From assembly GCA_963924555.1 (NCBI GenBank), contig OZ004583.1:7082582-7146581 (forward strand): a stretch of DNA of 64,000 nt, in the 5' to 3' direction. Positions 21,603-31,528 of this stretch are shown one piece after another. The notes beneath the pieces were generated by a model that was not told where the DNA came from, did not search any database, and worked only from the letters and a program-made list of their open reading frames with translations. Position 1 is the stretch's first letter, and every line of letters starts with the position of its first letter. The DNA comes from Crambe crambe (taxonomy: Eukaryota; Porifera; Demospongiae; Poecilosclerida; Crambeidae). Position numbers and translations under genes: made by a program.

Positions 21603-23074
21603 GAGAGGTGGAATAGACAGTCATGTCAGATTCGGAGAGAGGAGTTTCAGTAACTGGTATAACAACAGAGACATCATCATTTGAAAGAGAACCAGGCCCT
21701 TCCCAATCAATCCCAAATTGCTCAGCATCAGCCTGTGTAAGAACAGAACATTGTGATAGCAATGATCAGATGTTGTGGAGGGAAGGAGAAAATGCATACA
21801 CCACAAAATTTAACGTCATGCAGTCACCAGACTTGCCCACATGAAAACATCAGACTAACCCAGAAAAATGTACAGGACTCACTTCACTTAAGTCTTCAAA
21901 CACCTCTCTAGAAATACAGGTAGCTATTTCCATGGGCATATCTTGTAAACCTGCAGTCCACAGTTGTTCAGGAGATAAATTATGCTCAGATCGCATGGGA
22001 TGTTTGATCCATGCTTGGTTCCAGGACTCTAAGTGTCGATTGATGCAAGGGATGAAGACTTGATGGAGACAGAATAGATCCACCTCATTATTTGGGTCAA
22101 GTAATTGGATAGTTTCCAAATAATTGAAAAGATCATAATCCATGCACTTCTCCTTCTATTTTTCTTCCATCTTGACTTGTCAATGAAATCATCATCACTA
22201 CACACCTACAATATAATTTTAAGACTTAACTTTTTATATTATTATTACATTTCCTTTTCAGGTTCTTTTTCATCTGACTGGCTGGCACCACATTCAGCTA
22301 CATGTTTCCGTAACACAGACATAGGCAAGAGGGAGTTGCACTTTCTACAAAACTCAGTTGGTCCATTCACATCCTATTATGAATTAATAAATATATATAA
22401 AACTGTGCAACAATTAATCACCTCTGAGATATAAGGAGTCATATCACTCTCTGTGATGTCACTCTGCAAAGGTCTCACATAAAGCTTTGCATGATTTAAT
22501 ACATCTTTTTAAAATGGAACAGTTAAGCCACTGATAGGGCCTTCAATTTCAACCAAATTGTGAGAATTTTCTCCCAATCTCAAAAGAGTATAACCACCAC
22601 ATGAATCCAAAACTGGAAATTTGCTCAGTAACATGGTATGAATGTGGTCAGCATCACCGTCAGAATTAAATATTATTTCAGTAGCTCCCAATCCAATTTT
22701 AGCTAATTCTCAGGCGATGGTTTCCAAGATTGTTGACTATCCTTCAAACAAATACAGTCCTTCCTATAAGTTTTCTTTCCTGGCTTTTGCTTTACTGACC
22801 TTCCTTTAATTGGGTGCTTTTTACAAGTAGACTGTGATGGTTGGAAACCAAATAAATGCTTATGCTCCGCTATAATGCTTGAATTTGAAGACGGTTTACT
22901 GGCAGTGCTTGAAGATGGTTTACTGGCAATGCTTGAAGATGGTTTTATACTGGCAGTGCTCAGAGAATTGGTAGTACTCGCTCCCTTCTTCTCTTGGGCA
23001 GCAATTTGAATTACCGTGTCTACTGCTCCTAGTAGCAAATCCTTCGCACGCTTAAAAGCATTCTCTCCAGCCAT
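21603..23074 (-). pseudogene. rve-type integrase/UBZ protein of a DNA element, degraded
   Basis: Pieces in order on the minus strand: 22703-23074 (MAGENAFKRAKDLLLGAVDT, then Ser/Lys-rich with three SSSTASKP-like repeats); 22509-22691 (DHIHTMLLSKFPVLDSCGGY, TLLRLGENSHNLVEIEGP); 22270-22375 (a UBZ-like finger, FCRKCNSLLPMSVLRKHVAE); 21850-22143 (end of an integrase core, EVDLFCLHQVFIPCINRHLE and NLSPEQLWTAG); 21603-21735 (FGIDWEGPGSLSNDDVSVVI, stop). Fish and invertebrate proteins with GGFELLR, UBZ and rve blocks have these parts. The first part of the integrase core with its catalytic aspartates is not visible, so this copy cannot be active. Confidence 0.55.
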
Positions 23075-23179
23075 CTAACCTACAGTCTGTGCATGCGTAA
23101 ACATTCCACATGGTTTGCGCCGCGCCGCGCCGGCCGGCGGGCCAGCTAATGGTCGATCGAAGACGCGACCTCGATCTCG

Positions 23180-23350
23180 AGTGGAACGACCTCATGGAAA
23201 TAAGCGACCTCGTGGAAAATAAAAAGCTCATGGAGCGACCTCATGGAAATAAGCGACTTTGTGGAAATAATAAGCGACCTCGTGGAATAAAAAAGCGACC
23301 TCATGGAAAATAAAAAGCGACCTCATGGAATAAAAGAGCGACGTCATAGA
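23180..23350 (-). repeat. Subterminal minisatellite, right
   Basis: About eight units of AAAAAGCGACCTCATGGAA type, the inverse of the left array. Confidence 0.7.
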
Positions 23351-23434
23351 ATTAGCTAATTTAAAGTCTAATAGATAATTGAATTTTGACACTGATTAGA
23401 CACCATAGTTTGAGTGTCCTGGCGGAGCTAGCTA

Positions 23435-23443
23435 GCTAGATCG
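23435..23443 (+). repeat. 9-bp target duplication, left (GCTAGATCG)
   Basis: Exact match to 29607-29615 on the other side of the AcademH-type element. Confidence 0.7.
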
Positions 23444-23611
23444 TAGCCTCGCGCCAGGCTCTCAGGAAGGGGGAGGGGGAAGGAAAAGAGAGCCTGGTTG
23501 CCACTGTCTGCGCATGCGCTGATTTTTCCGCGATTTTGCGGAATCAGGAAACTTACCCGTATATGTCCGCAACACTAAACGTCATAGGTCAAAGTACGTG
23601 TTGCTGAAAAT

Positions 23612-26081
23612 GTCTAGTGAGGTGCTTTCGATTCTGCTGTCCTTTTCGCCCTCAAAAAGCTGGGCCTCACAGGAGTGTTTCTCAAGGTGAAGCAGCGGTT
23701 AGCTGTTAGGGCTATTTATGACGGAAAGGATTCATTCGTGTGCCTTCCCACGGGCTATGGCAAGAGTCTGTGCTATCAGACTATTCCTTTTATTGTGGAC
23801 TTCAAGCTTGGTCGTACAGGCAAGTGTTTTGACAATACTATATGACTCTCTTCATTATAAAAATGTGCTGTAGAGAGTTCTGTCATAGTTGTTTCCCCCC
23901 TTGTGGCTTTGATGGTGGACCAAGTTCAGGCTTTGCGGACTCGTGGTGTGAAAGCATCTATAGTGTCCACATCTAAGGAAGTTCCCAAGGCTTTCCTTGC
24001 TTCCGAGACTAACTTGAGGACTGATAGTCTCCTCTTTTGTGCCCCTGAAGCTATGGTAGTCTCTAGATGGAGAGAGGCTCTGGATGATCCAGCTTTCTCA
24101 GAACGCATCATGGCAGTTGTTGTGGATGAAGCACACTGTATCTCCAAATGGTAAGTACATACATGTAATATATATAATGTTCCTGTTATATGTGTACTGT
24201 TATATGTGACAGGCTATAGGAAAAGGGGGCACTTCACGCAAAAATTTAAAATGGAGTTATTAATACCACGCTATAGCTCATTACCTTAGAATTTCACCGA
24301 TACTACGCTTGAGGCTAAATCTTAAACCACCGCGGAGCTATAAGCGCTTGAAGTGCATCACCTCAGAGAAAGATTGAATAAGCGTTTTGCAAGAAACGGC
24401 GTCTAAACATTGAACTTCCGGTCAATACCCAATGCTCCGTAAATCCTTACGTAAGTCCGTATAACGCGATGACATCATTCAATTTTTCTCACCTCGTGTA
24501 GCAGCTGTGTGGAGAAGAAGTAGACTTAGCTTTACTACGTTGTTATCTTTGAGCGCTTGGGTTATCTGAGGCATGCTAGATATGGAACAAGTTCTGAATA
24601 ATGATCAGGTAAAGTTTGGGTAGATAGATGTTTGTACATCAGTAGTTTTAAAAGTACTTGTAGGTTTTATGATCCTATCTCTGCTGTATTGGTTGATTCC
24701 TGTGGAAGTGGTGTTAGCCTGAGTTGGAATCTAGACACTGGTAGGATCTGGGCTGTGTTTGACTACTGTCTTGGGGTTGAAGGAGACATAGAATTCATCC
24801 AGCACCTCCATATCTGGATCTTCTGACATATGAAGTTGGATGGCTCCTACCACAACCTCTTCCTATCTGTAGCTAGCTAAATATCTGTGTAGCTACTTTG
24901 TATTCAGTAGAAATGATCAATATGAATTTTTATTGTTGTGTGGGGAATTTCCCTTATTTCCGCGCATTATGCTCATACATCCTCCGTAATTGAAGATTGA
25001 AATTTGGGCACGTAGGATGTGAAATAAGTTCCGGGTGAGGTAGCTCACTTCAACTCGAGCGCTTGCCTACTTCAAAGCCTTCCCACTTCCTGAAATTTGG
25101 CAGAAAGTTAGATAAAGGACTGAAGATACTGTGGAGGCAAGGAAAAAGAAGTGGATAAAAATAATTTTTTTACCTAAGGCTAGTTTAAACGCGCATATCT
25201 CAAAAATTTATCTTGCGTGAAGTGCCCCCTTTTCCTAAATTGAGTCACATATGTGTACATTATTATAAGGAGCAAAGACTTTCGCCCTTCATAATTATGG
25301 CCGGTTATCTGAGCTGCGTGCATTTATCCCTGAAGGCACTCCTTTCATGGCTTGTACTGCCACTGCCACTCCAAGTATCAAAAAGGATATAATCTGCTCA
25401 CTGGAGTTTAAGGAAGACCATACCAACATTACTTATTCTCCAGACAGACCCAACATTTTTTATGAAGTGAGGCAACAAACTGGGATAGACTTTGACATGG
25501 AGGCCTTTTTGAGGACCTTACAAGAAAAACGAGCTAGTACTCCCAGAGTGATTGTGTACTGCCAATCCATCACAATGTGTTCATACCTGTACGCTCACTT
25601 CCATTTTGAGATGGCCGAAGCATCTTACCATCCTCTTGGGTCAGCAGAATTGGCCGAAAACAGACTGTTTGCAATGTTTCACTCCTGCACTCCTCAGCGT
25701 AACAAAGATGTCATCTTTCAAAGCTTGTTGGATCCTGATGGAGTCGTGAGGATTGTGTTTGCCACTAATGCTCTTGGGATGGGTGTGGACTTTCAAGGAG
25801 TGAATAGTGTTGTTCACTATGGAGCTCCTCACAGCATGGAAGACTATTTCCAAGAGAGTGGCAGAGGGGGAAGAAGTGGAGAGGATTCCAGATCAGTCAT
25901 ATTTTGGAAGCCAACTGATTGTCCCATGCGAAAGCAGCCAACCACTCAGTACGATCAAGAGGTCAATGAGGTGAGAAAGTATGTGGAGAACTCAACTGAG
26001 TGTCGGAGAAAGCTACTACTACAGCATTTTGACCCCGACAGTAATGCAGCTAAGTGCTGTGATGTGTGTGCTGCTGCAGTG
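23612..26081 (+). pseudogene. RecQ-like superfamily 2 helicase of the AcademH element
   Basis: Exons about 23612-23819 (GC donor AG|GCAAGT), 23874-24150 and 25270-26081. Motifs in order: Walker A PTGYGKSLCYQ, VVSPLVALMVDQ, DEAH box VVVDEAHCISKW, ACTATAT (motif III), RVIVYCQS (IV), ATNALGMGVD (V) and GRGGRSG (VI), then a RecQ-type zinc region CRRKLLLQHFD...CCDVC. It would unwind DNA in 3'-5' direction during transposition or replication of the element. Broken: the ATG at 23612 is out of frame with the downstream helicase frame, and the third exon shifts frame just after SKDFRPS (near 25290). The protein is cut short after the zinc region, with no further exon recognised. Confidence 0.7.
24219..25235. 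mobile_element. 1.02-kb TIR element in the helicase intron, TA target site
   Basis: Ends GGAAAAGGGGGCACTTCACG and its inverse, TA on each side (24217-24218, 25236-25237). No transposase. It splits the second helicase intron and must be younger than the AcademH insertion, unless it was carried in. Confidence 0.65.
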
Positions 26082-26347
26082 GTAAGTCAAATTTTCTATC
26101 ATTTATTTTTTGTTGCCATTTAAGATTGTTAAAGTAAATACGGTAATAGTGTGAATATGGTATTGTTTAGGTGACATCTTCTCGTCAAGATGGCAATTGA
26201 CATCTCTGGAATTTGCTTATGATGAGATGATAAGTGACCTTCTCCCTCCTGTATCAGTGTGTACCTTCTCCCTCCCATGTCAGTGTGTGGTCGCCTAGAT
26301 GCCAGATTCCTAGTGTTTGTAATAAAAATCACTTTCTGACAGGTAAT

Positions 26348-29231
26348 TTATTCCTCTCCTTCCACCTCCAACTGCTCTTCCTGTGAAAATTGTCCTTTGT
26401 ACTTCTTGTACTCTTTTTTCTTTGTCCTTATCCAGGCAATGGTCTTCTCTTTGTCCCATTTATGGAGGGGATTGAGGGGGGTTTTCTGGAAAGAGTGGTG
26501 TGCTCTCTTCCCTTCATGCCTCAGGAGCTTCTTTTTGAGGACTATCGACACCACCACCTTCAGATCTTTTTCACTTGACTTGGTGGAGTGGGCAGTGGTG
26601 GTGACCGGCACATTACTCTCCTTGTCAAACTTCTCACACAGCTCTTGAAGAGGAGCCACACACCGAACAGCTCGCTGCAGTGCACACTCAGTAAGGTTGG
26701 GTCCCATGTTTTGTATTATGAGCTTTATCCACCTATTGACGTGCTCATTATACAGATCACAGGGGATATTGTGCCCTAACCCTCCCTTTGTGTTGACGAA
26801 ACGGTGCCACTTCACCTGGTGTGCCAAGTTGGGTGAAAATACAGCATTCACTTTAAACTGAAGGCAGAGAGCTTCAAGGGCATACTTTGTCCTTCCATCA
26901 GCAATAAAGTGAGGAAGAAAATCTTCCAACATCGCATCACTCTATCCCCATCACCCTCGGCCCAAGCATCACGAAACTCAACCATGAGAGAAGCAAAGTG
27001 CTGGTATAATTGAACATCTTGTCATTATCAGGAGCAGCCGCTGCAGATTCTTCTGTATTGAAAGCCAAATCCACCAAGGTTAACTGGTCCACCACCTTTC
27101 TGGCAATGCTCTCCACAAACTGGAGCTTCTGTTGGCTGTTGTCATCCCAGCAGGCAAGGTGATTTCTTCATCAGGATGAGAAATGCCTAAGATGTCACAG
27201 CAAGAAATCAATACAAGCATCAACAGCCTTCTTGGGTTCAGAGGAAACAGCAACCCTTCCTAGACGGGTACGAAAATAATGTAGCGTTCCATAGTCCCCT
27301 GAATGACTTCCATGCAGATGCTTCCATGCAACCTGTAAAATAATTGCAGGGAGTTAACTTTCTTAATAATGCCCACTATTAACTTACAGCCAGGACAACC
27401 ACAAGACAGTGCCAATCTTCACTCATTGGTTCGAGCAAGTTGAGACGCTCCCTCACTGTGGCACCACACACTCTGCTGAGTTTGGCACCACGCTGCCTCT
27501 CACATGTCACATAATCTCTGCCACAAGCCACTCGGTGAGTCTCATTGTACTCTTCACCAAGGTAATTTTGGTATGCCAGCATGATATCAACCATGTCTTT
27601 GTGCTTGCACTCATTCTTCATCAGAGCATCCAGTGCAAAGACCTCAGACTTACATGACATCTCCCAAGAATATTTATGAAGGATATGTTTTGGCACTATC
27701 TTGGAAACGCAGGTGAGTCCAGCAATATGTTGAGTGATCTTGCAGCTAATTATCTTCACAAGATTGCTCTTACATTGCTCGACATCATTTAGTGAAGGGA
27801 GGAAGTCTATTTCTGGGACTTTATCTAGAGAAGAGACTTTGCCCTGGTGAGAGAGCTCAGGAGCAGGTGTCCGGCTACGACCTACTATCATGCTGAACAT
27901 GTGAACCATTTCACCCTGATGATCAGCCCTCAGGTCTCGCACACCCTTCTTTTTATCAACACATTGTCCCCCCAAAACTTGAAAACAACATCCAATTCTA
28001 TCCATTTCTGTAGGGGAATGGCATGTGTCAGGCTGACATCTTCCATCAACCGAAGGGTGGCAGAGTAACTAATGCACAGGTTCAACTGATTCAGCCGATT
28101 GTAGACCTACAAGAAAGGGTGAGTAACCAAACCATGCATGTTGTTAGCTAATACAGTACCTGTTTCTCACAGTGGCACAAAAACATCATTGCAGATACTA
28201 CAGACTGCAATCCTGACATTTCCCTGTTTCTCTCCTTCAGCAGCACTGCAGCAGCTGAGCAAATTCCAGGAGTGTGCTTGGACCCAACCTTGGTCTGATT
28301 CCTGTGGTCACTGGAGGATACAATAGCAGTCAGGATGTGCAGGAGTGTTGGTGCTTTGGTTTGCAGCTCCACATGAACATATCCCAGGAAAATTTGGCCA
28401 TTTGAGTTACTGGAATTTTGTGAAAATAGGCATCGGTTTGTTTTCGACAGAGCGTTCCACACTCCCGACTGATGGTTTTAGTGAAGGTACTAAGTATAGC
28501 CTCCCAAAGAGCATCTATCTCCAGTATTGCAGAGATTATTGTTGGAATATGTCTTCCAACCAAAGCTGTGACCAACTTGGCTTCAGGTCCATTCAGGGAG
28601 GTGGATTGTGCCCCAGGGACTGTTACCTGAAGCATTGCAATCCAGTAAGTATGTTATTATTTGCTTGGTTTGTTGAACTTACTGTCACATCTAGGTGTGA
28701 TGGTAGACTTTGTGACACTGTAAGAGAATATGCATAATATAATATTATATTATTATTGTTTGTAGGCTTACTAATTGGTTCTGTTTGAGAGAGTGTGGTA
28801 TGAGACTCTTCACTGAGTAGTGGTACCTGGAGTTGCCAGACAGGTGATGATATTTGCCCAATGATGGGGTCAGTTGCAGAGGTAAGAGGAAGACTAGAAG
28901 GGGCTGAAAATGAGATATCATTAATAGCAATTATATATCATGCAGATCTGCTCACCTCTCTGCTGCAGACTGGCTTCTGGTCTCACTTCAGCTGACCTTG
29001 GAGGGGCTGAAATTAAAGGCAGTATTATGAATATTTCTTTTTTTAGGTGGAGTACTTACATGGGAATGCAAGTTTCTTCCTTGATCGCTTAGAACTGGGC
29101 CTCTGCTTGGCAGTATTGGGTGACACTCCAACATCACCGCTGGTTTCTTTGGTACGCTTCACTGGACCCCCGGCACTCGTGAGGGCCTGTCTGGACTGTT
29201 TAGCCAGCTTCTTGAATTCCGCTAAATCCAA
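26348..29231 (-). pseudogene. Academ transposase (DUF6589-like region), degraded
   Basis: Minus-strand pieces in order: 29043-29231 (MDLAEFKKLAKQSRQAL, basic linker), 28720-28990 (Ser/Pro-rich), 28148-28635 (HTPGICSAAAVLLKERN, REMSGLQSVVSAMMFL), 27379-28005 (KKGVRDLRADHQGEMVHMFS, CVSKIVPKHILHKYSWEMSC) and 26348-26932 (DGRTKYALEALCLQF, GGLGHNIPCDLYNEHVNRW). The last block matches the C-terminal DUF6589 part of Academ-like transposases, where a 'GLG.NIP.DL..EH.NR' motif is typical. Frameshifts occur near 27985-28005 and between 26932 and 27379, with in-frame stops. It is convergent with the helicase; about 270 bp separates them. Confidence 0.65.
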
Positions 29232-29606
29232 GAGGGCTTTCTCCAGTGTGACTATTCACATTTCGCACATGTAAGGAGAGATGCCAGGGTCGACAGATAT
29301 CTCTAGTAGCTGCTCAATCCTTGTCACCCACTGCTTCTTCATTGCAGTGCTGTTACCCAAGATAAAGACACTTCTATTGCTGTTAACTACAGCACTACAC
29401 CAACGACAAACCCTCGTGGTTGAAGCCATGTTTATTTGTATTAACCGCTTGGAATGTGTGAAGATAAATTATGCAGTGACGTTTATGACTAAACATTATA
29501 CGTCAGCAGTACGCGCGCGCGGTGAGTCGCGGCTGAAAAATCGGCGCATGCGCAGACAGTGGCAACCAGGCTCTCTTCCTTCCCCCTCCCCCTTCCTGCG
29601 AGGCTA

Positions 29607-29615
29607 GCTAGATCG
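29607..29615 (+). repeat. 9-bp target duplication, right (GCTAGATCG)
   Basis: Exact copy of 23435-23443. Confidence 0.7.
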
Positions 29616-29840
29616 CTGTTGTCTTCATCGGATTCTGTTTCAGATACTTCATCATCATCTAATTCCATGGACTCAAGAATGGCAGCAGTAGGGGTGGAAA
29701 AAGGCAGGAGTGACAGGTGTGATATAGTCTCGCGGGCCAGACCCTTTACCAACCGCGAGGGAAGGAAAGAGTCTGGTCAAATCCAATACACAATCTTGTT
29801 GTGCACAGTCAGCAATCTTCGGAAGGTGGGGCGCGACTAT
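29616..29840. other. Flank between AcademH and gypsy element 1
   Basis: An acidic minus-strand stretch (MELDDDEVSETESDEDN, 29625-29690) could be a host exon fragment, but it reads into the TE, so I do not call it. At 29727-29780 there is a one-sided copy of the TAGTCTCGCGGGCC hairpin end also seen at 41267. Confidence 0.3.
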
Positions 29841-30015
29841 TGTGGTGGAATGTACTTTGACATTGCACTATCATAATTTGGTAATGGTCATCAATCATAT
29901 TAATCTTTGTGATGTCATCATCATTAGTCTGTACTACTGTGTACTTAGTACTAACCTCATGCTTTATGATTGATCAAGTGTATTTATATAATCTTGTCTA
30001 ATCGAGAACATCACA
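29841..30015 (+). repeat. 5' LTR of gypsy element 1
   Basis: TG...CA ends; three small insertions relative to the 3' LTR. Confidence 0.85.
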
Positions 30016-31528
30016 TGGTGGCAGTGGTGAGATAAGCTATCTAGACATGGCATCTTATCAGATTTCACCTCCAGACAAGTTTACTTTTCGCCAACCAGAC
30101 AAATGGCCCATGTGGATCCGTCGATTCTTACGCTTTAGACAAGCATCAGGCCTTGCTGAGAAAGGAGAAGAGAGCCAAGTGAATGCTCTAATCTACTGCA
30201 TGGGCCCAGAAGCTGATGATATAATGGTATCATTCGGTCTGAGTGAAGAAGACAGCAAGAAATTCGAAACAGTTAAAGCAAAGTTTGAGGCACATTTCGT
30301 TAAGAAAAGAAATGTGGTGTTTGAGAGAGCTAAATTCAATCTTCGCAAGCAAGAAGAAGGAGAGGCCGTTGATACCTTCATCACTTCGCTCTACCAGCTA
30401 TCGGAGCATTGTGCATATGGAGATCTTCGAGATGACTTGATTAGGGATCGAATAGTGATAGGGGTGAGAGACAAGAAACTCTCTATGAAGCTCCAGATGG
30501 AGGACAGGCTGACATTAGAGAAAGCTATAACTGCTGCACGCCAGCAAGAGTATGTGAAGCAAGAACAAGCTTTGTTGAAACAAGACAGTGGCATCACAGG
30601 AGAGTCTGTGGACCTCCTTCAGTCCAACAGGCCTCGGTTCAAGAAGGCATATAATGACAAGAAAGTTGGAAGACCTATAGCCACAAATCCTGCCGGGCCC
30701 AAGTGCACACAATGCGGTAAGGGTCCACCTCATCCAAAACATAGTTGTCCTGCTATCACTGCTACATGTCACAGATATCAAAAAGTGGGGCACTATCAAG
30801 AGTTCTGTAGGACCAAGTTAGTGGCAGAGGTTTGCTCAGATTCAGACAGTGACAATGAAATGACATTCTTCGGTGCTGTAGGGGACCCTCAAGGTGACTC
30901 CAAGCCATGGATGGTATCACTGAGGCTCAACAACATTCCTGTCGAGCTAAAAATCGACACAGGAGCTGACGTAAGTGTGATACCTGAGTCAATGTTAGCA
31001 AACCTGAAAGGTGTTACGTTGAGCCCCACCTCCAAAGCCTTGTATGGACCTGGTAATCATGCACTGAAGGTACTGGGAAAGTTTACTGCCGAATTACGAC
31101 TGGATAAGAACACCATCAAAGAGGAAATATTTGTAGTATCTGGGTTGAAAAATCCACTTCTTGGGCGACCAGCGATCAAAAGTCTAAACCTCCTGTCTCG
31201 GGTATGTGCTATAGATTCCGAAGCATTTGACATTATCTCGGCTCATCCAAAACTGTTTCATGGCCTGGGAAACCTAAAAGGGGAGTACCATATCCAGCTA
31301 TGGTCAGATGCCCAACCATTTGCCCTATCGACACCAAGAAGAGTAGCTATTCCACGTATGGCAAAAATCAAAAAAGAGCTGGAAGCGATGCAAAGGTGAA
31401 TCAACCAACTGATTGGTGCTCTGCTATGGTAGTCGTACCCAAGAACGATGGTCGAGTTAGAATTTGTGTGGACCTAACAAAGCTGAATGAAAGTGTGAAG
31501 CGAGGCCGCCATATTCTGCCCTCTGTGG

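Larger units (their letters stand above)
21144..23407 (-). mobile_element. 2.26-kb element with long TIRs carrying minisatellites; rve-integrase remnant
   Basis: Left end 21144 TATGGTGTGTAATCAGTGTC and right end (inverse) at 23388-23407 are alike, and the match continues about 75 bp through TATTAGACTTTAAATT and CTATGACGTCGCTC. Just inside each TIR is a minisatellite of ~21-23-bp GAGGTCGCTTTTTATTCC-like units, mirrored between ends. The interior encodes, on the minus strand, remnants of a G2E3-like/rve integrase protein. The direct TSD is not clear. Confidence 0.65.
23444..29606. mobile_element. AcademH-type DNA transposon (helicase plus Academ transposase), 6.16 kb
   Basis: TIRs of about 85 bp: 23444-23533 (TAGCCTCGCGCCAGG..., GGAAGGGGGAGGGGGAAGG, CTGGTTGCCACTGTCTGCGC) and the inverse at 29522-29606. 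The left TIR has ~11 extra bases near its tip. A perfect 9-bp duplication, GCTAGATCG, flanks the element. Inside are two convergent genes: a RecQ-like helicase (+) and an Academ transposase (-). This gene pair is the hallmark of the AcademH lineage, described, as far as I recall, in animals and fungi. Both genes have frameshifts and a 1-kb TIR element lies in the helicase intron, so this copy is dead. Confidence 0.75.

Noticed and set aside
23612-26081. Helicase as a host RecQ gene
   Set aside because: It lies within TIRs and a 9-bp TSD beside an Academ transposase, and it is frameshifted, so an element-borne helicase is the simpler reading.
29489-29752. 87-aa acidic minus-strand frame
   Set aside because: Crosses the TSD into the AcademH TIR, so it is not a single gene; at most a fragment of a host exon lies at 29625-29690.
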